This document shows, in pieces, positions 26,165-34,472 of a stretch of 64,000 bases of DNA. Below the pieces are notes generated by a model. That model was given only the letters and a program-made list of their open reading frames with translations. It searched no databases and had not been told where the DNA came from. Position 1 is the stretch's first letter. Each line of letters opens with the position of its first letter. Both the position numbers and the translations under genes were made by a program. The stretch covers positions 1 through 64,000 of the forward strand of contig NZ_FQXJ01000020.1 in the NCBI RefSeq assembly GCF_900129935.1, in the 5' to 3' direction. The DNA is from Desulfosporosinus lacus DSM 15449 (GTDB lineage Bacteria; Bacillota; Desulfitobacteriia; Desulfitobacteriales; Desulfitobacteriaceae).

Positions 26165-26692
26165 ATGTTGGATCTTCTCTATAAACGCCGCAGTATTCGG
26201 AAGTATGCATCTGAAAAGTTGGATGTTGATACAGTTCAATTGCTTTTGGGAGCTGCTTTATTGAGCCCCTCCTCGCGTGGGTTCCAACCGTGGCAATTTG
26301 TTGCTGTCGATGATCCAGAGGTATTAACTCAGTTAGCGTCATGTAAAAAAGGTGCAGGGTTTCTAAAGGATGCTGCCTTGGGCATTGTAATTTTGGCTGA
26401 TCCTGAGAAAAGTGATGTATGGATAGAAGATGCATCCATTGCGGCAACGATTTTACATCTGACTTCAGCATCTTTAGGATTAGGATCTTGCTGGATTCAA
26501 ATTAGGGAACGCCAGTTTTCGGAATCCGAAACGGCCGAACAGAACATACGAAGGATCTTGGGCATTCCAGAGAACCTTAAGGTTACTTCGATTATTTCTA
26601 TCGGATACCCTGACGAATTCAAGTCGCCTCATGTAGAGGGGGATTTAGGGTTTGATAAGGTTCACTTGAATAAGTATGGGTCGAAATTCTAA
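26165..26692 (+). CDS. nitroreductase-family protein
   Basis: FMN-dependent nitroreductase-fold oxidoreductase. The opening MLDLLYKRRSIRKY is the hallmark FMN-binding arginine-rich start, SPSSRGFQPWQFVAVDD follows near residue 38, and LGLGSCWIQI and IISIGYPDE close the fold. The 175-residue size is typical of the short single-domain members. The ATG at 26165 follows AGGGGGT; a TTG six codons upstream is less likely. It lies alone between the cbi terminator and the sigma-54 activator; physiological substrate unknown. Confidence 0.9.
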   Translation: MLDLLYKRRSIRKYASEKLDVDTVQLLLGAALLSPSSRGFQPWQFVAVDDPEVLTQLASCKKGAGFLKDAALGIVILADPEKSDVWIEDASIAATILHLTSASLGLGSCWIQIRERQFSESETAEQNIRRILGIPENLKVTSIISIGYPDEFKSPHVEGDLGFDKVHLNKYGSKF

Positions 26693-26750
26693 GACATAGA
26701 CGCCATGCTGGTTGATCAATGGCAAAACATGAAACCGGGGGGCGTAAGAA

Positions 26751-28652
26751 ATGGCAGAAATCTTATTTATCGCACCATTACAAGAGCTGGCTAGTTTGGT
26801 TAAAGAAGTCAGTCGTCTGGAAAAGGCGCCGGAGATCGATATTAAAGTTGCCCGAATGGAAGAAGGGGTGAAACTTGCCTTAGAAGCCGAGAGACAGGGG
26901 TATCACGTAATTGTCAGCAGGGGAGTTACCGCTTGGATGATTAGAGAATCTAGAGCATCTCTCCCTGTCATCGATGTACTTATTGGTGGATTAGATATCC
27001 TGGAAGCTTATTTACAGGCTAAAAATCTCGGAAGCCCAATTGGGATTGTTGATGTTAATGATATGATTCAAGAGATAGCCAGTTTCGAAGAAATTGTCGG
27101 AGAGAGTTTCGTAAAGTATACCTTGGCAGATCAGAAAGAGGATATTCTTAAAGGGGTAGCTGCCCTGAAAGATGCTAATGTACAAGTTGTAATTGGTAAA
27201 GTGGCTATGGCAAATGCGGCTAAAAAATTAGGCATGCAGGCGGTGGTAATTAGGTCTGGCAGAGAAGCAGTCCGGCGTGCCCTAGCGGAAGCAAAGCGTG
27301 TCTTAGAAGTGCGTAAATTAGAAAAACGTCGTGTTGAACAATTAAAAGCTATTTTAGACTTCACCTATGACGGGGTCATTGCCTTGGATGAACAGGGGAG
27401 AATTAGCGTTTTTAATCCGGTTGCGGAGAAACTTACGGGATGGACTGCTGAAAAAGCCATTGGTCGTTTAGTTATTGACGTGCTGCAAAAATCCCGCTGT
27501 CAAAATGTCTTAAAGACGGGCAAGGCAGAGGTTGGGGAGATTATGGAGATAAATCGGGCTAAAGTTGTGGCTAATAATATCCCTATTAAAGTGGACGATA
27601 AAGTAGAGGGGGTTGTTACTACCTTTCAGTCCGTTGACCGGTTGCAAAGTCTAGAGCATAAAGTGCGGCGCACTCTGGCCGACAGGGGACATGTTGCAAA
27701 GCATAGTTTTAGTCATATCTTAGGGCAAAGTCAAGCGATTAAAGATGCTGTAAAATGGGCGCGGGAATATGCCCAAGTTGATTCTACAGTCCTATTGCAT
27801 GGCAGGACCGGATCGGGAAAAGAACTTTTTGCTCAAGCAATTCACAATGCCAGCCCGCGACGGTGTGAGTCGTTCGTGGCCATAAACTGCGCAGCTTTGC
27901 CAGAAAACCTTTTAGAAAGTGAACTATTTGGTTATGTTGAGGGTGCTTTCACAGGGGCTCGCAAAGGTGGCAAGGCAGGAGTATTCGAGATCGCCCATGG
28001 CGGAACCTTATTTCTGGACGAGGTTGGGGAGATGGCACCCTCGTTGCAAGCACGCTTACTTCGGGTACTGGAAGAGGGCGAGGTCATGCGTTTGGGGGAT
28101 AACAGCATTTTGCCAGTGAACGTTCGGCTAGTGGCAGCGACACACCGAGACCTTAAAGAAATGGTCGAAAAGGCAAGTTTTCGAGAAGATCTGTTTTATC
28201 GTTTGAATGTTTTGTCCTTAGTAGTGCCAGAGCTTGCTGAGCGTGGGAGTGATATTCTAATAATTGCCCGTCATTTCTTGGACGAATTTAGTCGAAAGAT
28301 GAAACGGAGTACGGGTGGGCTTTCTGGAGAAGCTGAGCAGATCCTCTTAGACTATCCATGGCCTGGAAACATACGCGAATTGCGCAATGCCATGGAGCGT
28401 TTAGTCATGCTGACCGGGGAAAGGGAAATTTCCGAGGATGATACTGCTCGGGCGCTTGGCCTGGACCGAAAGCAGACTGTCATTATTCCTGAACGGGAAG
28501 AGAGGCTGCGCGGCGAAGTAGAGTTAGCAGAAATTCGTTCCATTCAAAAGGCCCTTAAGGAATGTGGCGGCAACAAAACTGAAACGGCCCGTCGTTTAGG
28601 AATTAGTCGGACTACTTTGTGGCGTAAGATGCAAGAAGCAGAGGATATGTAA
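26751..28652 (+). CDS. sigma-54-dependent activator with PrpR-type N-terminal sensor
   Basis: Enhancer-binding regulator with a PrpR_N-like sensor (about residues 1-185, ILFIAPLQELASL... and VVSRGVTAWMIRE in other words the fold that senses small acids or propionyl-derived metabolites in PrpR), a short coiled linker, a PAS domain (about 200-300), a sigma-54 AAA+ domain with Walker A GRTGSGKE near residue 350, the sigma-54 contact GAFTGA near 398 and Walker B GGTLFLDEVGEM, and a Fis-type helix-turn-helix (GGNKTETARRLGISRTTLWRKM). Length is 633 residues. A sigma-54 promoter lies 265 bases downstream before the oxidoreductase genes, its likely target. The effector is unknown. Confidence 0.93.
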   Translation: MAEILFIAPLQELASLVKEVSRLEKAPEIDIKVARMEEGVKLALEAERQGYHVIVSRGVTAWMIRESRASLPVIDVLIGGLDILEAYLQAKNLGSPIGIVDVNDMIQEIASFEEIVGESFVKYTLADQKEDILKGVAALKDANVQVVIGKVAMANAAKKLGMQAVVIRSGREAVRRALAEAKRVLEVRKLEKRRVEQLKAILDFTYDGVIALDEQGRISVFNPVAEKLTGWTAEKAIGRLVIDVLQKSRCQNVLKTGKAEVGEIMEINRAKVVANNIPIKVDDKVEGVVTTFQSVDRLQSLEHKVRRTLADRGHVAKHSFSHILGQSQAIKDAVKWAREYAQVDSTVLLHGRTGSGKELFAQAIHNASPRRCESFVAINCAALPENLLESELFGYVEGAFTGARKGGKAGVFEIAHGGTLFLDEVGEMAPSLQARLLRVLEEGEVMRLGDNSILPVNVRLVAATHRDLKEMVEKASFREDLFYRLNVLSLVVPELAERGSDILIIARHFLDEFSRKMKRSTGGLSGEAEQILLDYPWPGNIRELRNAMERLVMLTGEREISEDDTARALGLDRKQTVIIPEREERLRGEVELAEIRSIQKALKECGGNKTETARRLGISRTTLWRKMQEAEDM

Positions 28653-28723
28653 TAATTGATAATAGTCATAGGGAAACGTATCGAGAGAGCTCAGCTTACT
28701 TTGGTAAGATGCAAGAAAAAGAT

Positions 28724-28770
28724 AAAGCGTCCAGTAATCGCAACGGTTTGTTTCAACTACTGGATGCTTT
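28724..28770 (+). terminator. stem-loop after the sigma-54 activator
   Basis: AAAGCGTCCAGTA (28724-28736) pairs with TACTGGATGCTTT (28758-28770) with one mismatch. The loop contains TGTTTCA (28749-28755), which together with TGAAACA (28783-28789) could be an activator site upstream of the por promoter. Apart from these and the signals to 28934, the stretch 28653-28969 holds no gene. Confidence 0.5.
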
Positions 28771-28885
28771 ATGTTGCTTATGTGAAACAGTTAACCAGGC
28801 CTCATGGAAAAGCTTTAAAATATACAACTAGTTAAGAGGACATATATTGGCGCCATAGGCTTAATGACAGAATATTTTAGTATTA

Positions 28886-28907
28886 GAAGAGCTTCGGCTC
28901 TTTTTTT
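28886..28907 (+). terminator. UUCG-loop intrinsic terminator
   Basis: GAAGAGC, TTCG loop and GCTCTT, followed by a T7 run. It lies just before the sigma-54 promoter and insulates the por operon from upstream readthrough. Confidence 0.85.
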
Positions 28908-28916
28908 GTTTCTTTG

Positions 28917-28934
28917 TTGGCACAACAATTGCAA
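28917..28934 (+). promoter_or_regulatory. sigma-54 promoter of the 2-oxoacid oxidoreductase operon
   Basis: TTGGCACAACAATTGCAA has the invariant GG (28919-28920) and GC (28931-28932) ten bases apart and agrees with TGGCAC-N5-TTGC. It is 36 bases before the first start codon. The PrpR-like activator encoded immediately upstream is the natural partner. Confidence 0.85.
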
Positions 28935-28969
28935 TATTCTTCAAATACAAAACGAAAGGAGGAAAATCA

Positions 28970-29254
28970 GTGGTTAAAAATCTTCCGGTTGTTCCGACAG
29001 CGAAGGCAGGAAGCCTCGTCGAGACGCCAACAGGAATAACATGGCGTATTCAACATCCAGAAATTTTAGAGAACTGCAATATGTGCTTAGATTGCACCTT
29101 GTTTTGCCCAGATGGGGCTATAGTCCAACAAGCGGGTGAATTAGTTCTAAGCTTAAGGTTATGTAAAGGGTGCGGAATTTGTGCGAATGAATGTAAAGAG
29201 AATGCCATACAAATGATCCCTGAGTATTCTGGGGTTAAGGGCGTTTTCCGTTAA
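28970..29254 (+). CDS. porD: 2-oxoacid:ferredoxin oxidoreductase, delta (ferredoxin) subunit
   Basis: A 94-residue 2[4Fe-4S] ferredoxin-type subunit. The cluster motifs CNMCLDCTLFCP (about residues 36-47) and CKGCGICANECKENA (about 65-79) are complete. As in PorD it passes electrons from the catalytic PorAB core to free ferredoxin. The GTG start follows AAAGGAGG. It is the first gene after the sigma-54 promoter and is followed by porA 12 bases on. PorD is assigned by architecture and context. Confidence 0.9.
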   Translation: MVKNLPVVPTAKAGSLVETPTGITWRIQHPEILENCNMCLDCTLFCPDGAIVQQAGELVLSLRLCKGCGICANECKENAIQMIPEYSGVKGVFR

Positions 29255-29266
29255 GGGGGGAAATGA

Positions 29267-30412
29267 ATGAGTACAACGTTATTAACAGGCAGTGAGGCAG
29301 CAGCCTATGGGGCAAAGCTCGCCCGTATTGAAGTCTTGGCATATTACCCGATTACACCGGCTTTTCCAGCAATGGAGAGGATTAGTAAGTTTATTGATGA
29401 GGGTGATTTAAATACCCGATTTGTACGAGTTGAATCTGATCATAGTGCCTTAGCAGCGGCATTGGGTGCCAGTCTTGCAGGCAGTCGAACGTTTACTGTG
29501 ACAAATTCTCAAGGATTGCTCTATATGACGGAAGTCGTATATCATACGGCTGGATTGCGTCAACCTGTGGTGATGGCAGTTGCCAATCGAGCTCTTTCCG
29601 CACCGCATAGCCGTTTCCCGGAACAAGGGGATGCGATTTCCCAAGGAGCCAGCGGTTGGATTCAGCTTTTTTGTGAGAATAATCAAGAAGTGCTGGATAA
29701 TATGCTCCAGGCCTTTAAAATCGCCGAAACAGTTCGTTTGCCAGTGATGGTGAATTATGAAGGGTATATTCAATCTCATACCCTAGAAGAAGTTGAGGTT
29801 CCTGATCAGGAGAAACTAGATCAATTTTTACCTTTAACTCGAGTTCGAACCCTTGATGTTGAGAACCCACAGGCGGTCAATACTGTTGCCAGTCCTGAAT
29901 TTTATATGGATTATAAGTTCCGCCAAAATGAGGCCATGGAGCAAGCCCTAACAGTCATCGACAGTGTTTCCACAGATTATGCTAATGAATTTGGCCGAGA
30001 TTGGTCGGGGTTAATCGATAGTTATCAAATGGAAGATGCAGAGCATGCCTTTGTAGCAATGGGCTCAATGATCAGTGATGCCCGAATCGCAGTTGATGAA
30101 CTGCGGAGTCAAGGTCAAAAAGTTGGGTTAGTCAAAATGCGGACATGGCGTCCTTTCCCAGCCGAAGCACTCCGACGAGCCCTGAAGAAGGTTCAACTGA
30201 TTACTGTAGGTGATAAAAATATTGTCTATGGCCTCGGGGGAGCGTTAGGTACTGAAGTGAGATCAGCATTATACGGGCAAACCGTACGCATTAACAGTTA
30301 TATTCTAGGGCTGGGTGGCCGAGATGTAACGACCGAAGAAATTAAGCAAGTACTCGAACTTTCAGAGAAAACTGAACAACAGGCAACCGCTTCCGAGTGG
30401 TTCGGGTTATAA
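29267..30412 (+). CDS. porA: 2-oxoacid:ferredoxin oxidoreductase, alpha subunit
   Basis: The alpha subunit carries the N-terminal pyrimidine-binding TPP domain and a transketolase C-like domain. EVLAYYPITPAFPAMERI near residue 24, VESDHSALAAALGASLAG and TNSQGLLYMTEVVY are typical. The C-terminal domain shows VGLVKMRTWRPFPAEAL and VGDKNIVYGLGGALGTEV. At 381 residues the size is normal. It is encoded between the ferredoxin and beta subunits. The 2-oxoacid used (pyruvate, 2-oxobutyrate or other) cannot be read from the sequence. Confidence 0.93.
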   Translation: MSTTLLTGSEAAAYGAKLARIEVLAYYPITPAFPAMERISKFIDEGDLNTRFVRVESDHSALAAALGASLAGSRTFTVTNSQGLLYMTEVVYHTAGLRQPVVMAVANRALSAPHSRFPEQGDAISQGASGWIQLFCENNQEVLDNMLQAFKIAETVRLPVMVNYEGYIQSHTLEEVEVPDQEKLDQFLPLTRVRTLDVENPQAVNTVASPEFYMDYKFRQNEAMEQALTVIDSVSTDYANEFGRDWSGLIDSYQMEDAEHAFVAMGSMISDARIAVDELRSQGQKVGLVKMRTWRPFPAEALRRALKKVQLITVGDKNIVYGLGGALGTEVRSALYGQTVRINSYILGLGGRDVTTEEIKQVLELSEKTEQQATASEWFGL

Positions 30413-30425
30413 GGAGGGATTAAAC

Positions 30426-31286
30426 ATGGCTCTATCCATCGCTGATTTGCCGAAAGAGGAGTTATTTGGTCAAGGACATGCGGGTTGTGGGGGCTGTGGT
30501 GCAGCCGTTGCTGGAAGGCAAGCAATGAAGGCTTTAGGCTCAAGGACGATTATAACAATTCCAGCATCGTGCATGGCAACCATGGGCGGCTCAAACCTAA
30601 AAACGACTTGGCAGATTCCCTTTTATCATACGTTATTTGAAATAGCCCCGGCAGTATCTTCCGGAATCAGGGCAGCCTTAGATGCCCAAGGGATCGAAGA
30701 TGTCAACGTAGTTTCTTGGGCGGGGGATGCAGGTACAGCGGACATTGGGTTCCAAGCTCTGACGGGAGCGGCGGAACGTAATGAACACATGATGCACGTG
30801 TGTTATGACAACGAGATGTACATGAATACCGGGGGGCAAACGGGCAGTCAGACCCCTAAGTTCGCGATTACTAGTAACATGGCGAATGGCAAAAAGGTTA
30901 AGAAGAAGAATATGTTGGCGATTATGGAAGCCCATGAAATCGATTATGTAGCAAGTGCCTCGATAGCGTATCCGTTAGATCTCATCGCCAAATTTAAAAA
31001 AGCAGCCAAAAAACCTGGTTTTTCCTATATGCATATCTTGGCACCTTGTCATCGCGGTTGGCAAATTCCGGCGGAAAAAACCATCGAACTTGCCCGTTTA
31101 GCAGTGGAAAGTGGCTTGTTTGAACTTTACGAAGTAGATGAAGGTAAGCGAACTCGCACGGTTGAGCCCACCTTTATTCCGGTTGATAATTATCTGCTGC
31201 CTCAAGGTCGATTTAAGGATTTGACTCAAGAAGATATTCAAGATATTCAAGCTGGAGTAAACAGGCACTATGGAAGAGGGGAGTGA
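30426..31286 (+). CDS. porB: 2-oxoacid:ferredoxin oxidoreductase, beta subunit (TPP-binding)
   Basis: The beta subunit binds TPP-Mg and one [4Fe-4S] cluster. The N-terminal GHAGCGGCGAAVAGR supplies two cluster cysteines, with further Cys in IPASCMATMGG and a late LAPCHRGW. The TPP motif GDAGTADIGFQALTGAAERN is near residue 100, and the CYDNEMYMNTGGQTGSQTP signature follows in two conserved pieces. Length is 286 residues. The start is ATG after GGAGG. It overlaps or abuts the gamma subunit gene. Confidence 0.94.
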   Translation: MALSIADLPKEELFGQGHAGCGGCGAAVAGRQAMKALGSRTIITIPASCMATMGGSNLKTTWQIPFYHTLFEIAPAVSSGIRAALDAQGIEDVNVVSWAGDAGTADIGFQALTGAAERNEHMMHVCYDNEMYMNTGGQTGSQTPKFAITSNMANGKKVKKKNMLAIMEAHEIDYVASASIAYPLDLIAKFKKAAKKPGFSYMHILAPCHRGWQIPAEKTIELARLAVESGLFELYEVDEGKRTRTVEPTFIPVDNYLLPQGRFKDLTQEDIQDIQAGVNRHYGRGE

Positions 31287-31291
31287 AAAAA

Positions 31292-31714
31292 ATGACAGAG
31301 ATTCGCTTTCATGGTCGCTTTGGTCAACCTGTTGGTAAATTAGTTCGAGTTCTTGGCAAATATGCGTTGGGTCAGGGGAAAAATGTACAAGTGTTTGACT
31401 CTTTTGCCGCATTTCGCCCGGGGGCGCCAATGTATTCAATTTTAAGAGTTTCTGAACAACCCATCCGAGTGAGATCCACTAACAATACGCGGCCTGATAC
31501 GGTTGTCATCTTAGACAATAGTCTATTCAGTGTAACGGATGTTACAAAAGGATTGAAAAGTTCTGGAAAGGTCATGGCCTTGGGGGTTAGTGAAGAGGTT
31601 CTGGGTGATAAAGCTAATGGTTTCGGGTTTGTTCCTTTAGAGCCTATCTTCGGAGAGAGTGCAAATATAGAAGCTAATTTTATCAAATTACTTCAAAAAC
31701 AAGATTTGTTCTAA
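31292..31714 (+). CDS. porC: 2-oxoacid:ferredoxin oxidoreductase, gamma subunit (short)
   Basis: The gamma domain opens with TEIRFHGRFGQPVGKLVRVL, a degenerate form of the usual GRGGQG motif, and keeps VFDSFAAFRPGAPMYSILRVS and DTVVILDNSLF. It is only 140 residues, against about 180-190 in typical PorC, so the C-terminal part is short. The ATG at 31292 follows GAGGGGAG; a GTG at 31283 would overlap porB. It closes the four-gene complex. The loss of the canonical glycine motif is unusual and may indicate a specialised subtype. Confidence 0.88.
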   Translation: MTEIRFHGRFGQPVGKLVRVLGKYALGQGKNVQVFDSFAAFRPGAPMYSILRVSEQPIRVRSTNNTRPDTVVILDNSLFSVTDVTKGLKSSGKVMALGVSEEVLGDKANGFGFVPLEPIFGESANIEANFIKLLQKQDLF

Positions 31715-31838
31715 AATAATTTTGAACTAGCAGTAGCATGTTTCAATAAGTTATTGTCAACAAATCTGACCTTCTCAATCGTCAATGAAGAAAATAGATT
31801 TTGATTCTAACTAATTCCGGAAAGCAGGTGTTAGGTTT

Positions 31839-32996
31839 TTGGTGGATTATTTCTATAAAAATCTAGCTCGCAGTGCGGGATTACTGGAAATCTCGCAGGG
31901 ACAGGATATTGAGGTAGATATAAATTTAGTACTGGCTCACGATGGAACCGGACCTAAGTTGCTTAAACTATGGAATCCGGAAGAAAGAGTGTTTGATGGG
32001 CGGAGAGTAGTTTTTACTGTTGATCATGCTTTTCCTGCCCCGACCCCCCAAGACCGTGCTTTTCATAAAGAATTTGCGGTATTTTCAAAGGTCCAGGGTT
32101 GTACACTTTATAATAAAGGTGAAGGGGTTTTACACCAAGTTGTGGCTGAAAGGCTCTCTCTATGCCCAGGTATGATTATTGCCGGCGCGGACGGTCATGT
32201 TGCAACAGCGGGAGCTTTTGGAGCCATCGCTTTTGCATTAACACCGGAAGAGTTGATCCCTGTTATGACCACGGGGAAATTAAGACTAAAAGTACCCCAT
32301 GTCCTGTCTGTTCAATTGGATGGTGAATTAGGCCCGGGAATTCTGCCTAGGGATGTGGCCTTATACCTTAGTTGGAAATTAGGTGACCAGATTAATGGTA
32401 AGGCAATAGCTTTATCAGGTGCATTGGTTAATGGATTAAGCGATGCTGGGTGTATGGCTATTTGTAATTTCCTTCCTGAAGCGGGGGCTGTGACAGCATT
32501 CATAGTTCCTCCAGGGGAAGAGGGACGACCTAATTTCACCCTTTATGCCCGTGAAATAGAGGCGATGATCGCCGTCCCTCCATCTCCCGCTGAGGTTAGG
32601 TTTGTCCATGAGCTTGAAGGTACTACAGTGACTGTAGCAATCGCTGGAGGGTGTTCATCCGGCCGGGTAGAAGATATGGAGGTTATCGCAGAAGTTTTAA
32701 GAGACCAATCAGTGCATCCTGAGGTTACCTTCATTATTACTCCAGCTTCGCGAGAAGTCGCCAAAGAGATGGATAACAAAGGATTAAGCACACTTCTAAG
32801 AGACCGTGGTGCACTTATCATGTCACCAGGTTGCGGTCCGTGCCCTGGTAAACATTTCGGAGTATTGGCTGAGGGGGATGTTGCAATTACTACGACGGTT
32901 AAGAATACGCCTGGCCGAATTGGATCGACTAAGGCCAGCATTTACTTAGCATCTCCTCGAACTGTAGCGCAAGCCGCTGTAAAAGGTGTAATCTAA
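31839..32996 (+). CDS. aconitase-superfamily protein (LeuC-like large subunit, no small subunit nearby)
   Basis: An iron-sulfur hydro-lyase fold related to 3-isopropylmalate/homoaconitate dehydratase large subunits. Visible are AHDGTGPKLLKLW near residue 34, VDHAFPAPTPQ near 66, GADGHVATAGAFGAIAFAL, and the cluster cysteines in GGCSSGRVEDM and SPGCGPCPG, with VKNTPGRIGS at the end. The chain has 385 residues, shorter than the 420-470 of LeuC. No LeuD-type swivelling small subunit is encoded in the window. The TTG start follows AGCAGGTG; a GTG one codon on is possible. The operon position suggests isomerisation of a hydroxyacid ahead of GlcD/GlcF oxidation, but the substrate is unknown. Confidence 0.82.
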   Translation: MVDYFYKNLARSAGLLEISQGQDIEVDINLVLAHDGTGPKLLKLWNPEERVFDGRRVVFTVDHAFPAPTPQDRAFHKEFAVFSKVQGCTLYNKGEGVLHQVVAERLSLCPGMIIAGADGHVATAGAFGAIAFALTPEELIPVMTTGKLRLKVPHVLSVQLDGELGPGILPRDVALYLSWKLGDQINGKAIALSGALVNGLSDAGCMAICNFLPEAGAVTAFIVPPGEEGRPNFTLYAREIEAMIAVPPSPAEVRFVHELEGTTVTVAIAGGCSSGRVEDMEVIAEVLRDQSVHPEVTFIITPASREVAKEMDNKGLSTLLRDRGALIMSPGCGPCPGKHFGVLAEGDVAITTTVKNTPGRIGSTKASIYLASPRTVAQAAVKGVI

Positions 32997-33055
32997 ATAT
33001 TTTGGTAGCTGGTAAAATGTATGAATAGGTACTAGGGAGAAGGGAGGAAGAAAGT

Positions 33056-34468
33056 ATGTTAGAAAAAAGTCAACTAGTTAACGATATGAAGAAGTTATTA
33101 GGCCCGGAAAAAGTGATTTCCAGTAAGCTCGAGCGGTATACCTATACTTATGACAGTTCTTTTTTATCACAGCTGAATGAATTTTACCCTGATGTTGTGG
33201 TCTGTCCAATGAACACTGAGGACGTTCAAATCATCATGCGCTATGCTTATCAACATAATATACCTGTTACGCCCAGAGGAGCAGGGTCCGGTCAAACCGG
33301 AGGGAGTGTAGCTGTGAAAGGCGGTATTGTACTCGACCTTTCAGGTTGGACGGATATTGTGGAAATCGATGAGAAAAATATGCAAGTTGTTGTGAGGCCA
33401 GGAATTGTGCACGCTGACCTTAATGTTGCACTTTCACCCTATGGGCTATTTTTCCCACCTGATCCAGGAAGCTCGAAAATGGCCACGATTGGCGGCATGG
33501 TTGGGAATAATGCCAGTGGGTTGAGAGCAGTCAAGTTTGGCAATACAGGCCAGTATGTGCTGGGGTTGGAAGTCGTCTTGCCAAATGGGGAAGTCATGAA
33601 GACCGGAGGATTACACTCCAGGGCCCTGAAAAGCGTTTCCGGGATAAACCTTACAAGCCTTTACGTTGGGTCAGAAGGCACCCTAGGGGTTATCACTCAG
33701 GTTAGACTGAAGGTTCTGCCAAAACCACCGGTTAGAGGGATCCTGCTTACGTTGTTTTCCAGTTTGGATGATGCAGCTGCAACCGTATTAGAAGTGTTTA
33801 AGAATGGGATTATTCCATCGGGTATTGAGATATTGGATGACTCTGGGATTAAAGCCGCTAATAAATTTCAACCGGATCTAAAGCTTCCTGAGGCTGAGGC
33901 AGCCCTGTTCTTTGAAATTAATGGGAGTAAAGCAGCCGTCGACTTTGAGGGACAGCAAGTCAAGGAGATTGCAGAAAAACGGGCAAGTTCGGTAGAATGG
34001 GCTACAGATGCCCAACGTATGGCGAAGCTTTGGCAAGGGCGAGCTGTCATCGGAGCCGCTTCCGCTCGTGTCAAAGAAGGGGCAACCAGAATTTTTTGTG
34101 GAGAAGATGTTTGCTTTCCGATGGCTAAGGTTCCTGAAGCGTTGCGGAGAATTAAGGAGATTGGGGCAAAACATAATACTCTTGTGGTCATTTATGGTCA
34201 TATTGGCGACGGGAATATGCATACAGCGCCAATTATTGATCCCTTAAAACCAGAAGAGGTTCAAGCCGCCCACCGCGTGGCAGATGATATTCATCAACTT
34301 GCTTTGGAATTAGAAGGTTCAACGACGGGAGAACATGGGGTAGGTTTTACTAGATCCCAATTCATGGAAGAAGAACACGGTAAGGCCTTGGAGATCATGA
34401 GAATTATTAAAGACGCCATAGACCCTAAAGGAATTATGAATCCTGGTAAGATATGGGCTGAGAGGTAA
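33056..34468 (+). CDS. glcD: FAD-linked 2-hydroxyacid oxidase/dehydrogenase (GlcD-like)
   Basis: Member of the vanillyl-alcohol-oxidase FAD family that oxidises 2-hydroxyacids such as glycolate or D-lactate to 2-oxoacids. The FAD-binding part contains TPRGAGSGQTGGSVA near residue 80, PPDPGSSKMATIGGMVGNNASG near 140 (given here in part) and YVGSEGTLGVITQ. The C-terminal domain has the conserved VYGHIGDGNMHT and STTGEHGVGF. Length is 470 residues. A GGGAGG site precedes the ATG. The Fe-S partner gene follows four bases later, typical of GlcD-GlcF or LutA-like pairs. Substrate unknown. Confidence 0.92.
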   Translation: MLEKSQLVNDMKKLLGPEKVISSKLERYTYTYDSSFLSQLNEFYPDVVVCPMNTEDVQIIMRYAYQHNIPVTPRGAGSGQTGGSVAVKGGIVLDLSGWTDIVEIDEKNMQVVVRPGIVHADLNVALSPYGLFFPPDPGSSKMATIGGMVGNNASGLRAVKFGNTGQYVLGLEVVLPNGEVMKTGGLHSRALKSVSGINLTSLYVGSEGTLGVITQVRLKVLPKPPVRGILLTLFSSLDDAAATVLEVFKNGIIPSGIEILDDSGIKAANKFQPDLKLPEAEAALFFEINGSKAAVDFEGQQVKEIAEKRASSVEWATDAQRMAKLWQGRAVIGAASARVKEGATRIFCGEDVCFPMAKVPEALRRIKEIGAKHNTLVVIYGHIGDGNMHTAPIIDPLKPEEVQAAHRVADDIHQLALELEGSTTGEHGVGFTRSQFMEEEHGKALEIMRIIKDAIDPKGIMNPGKIWAER

Positions 34469-34472
34469 GCGT

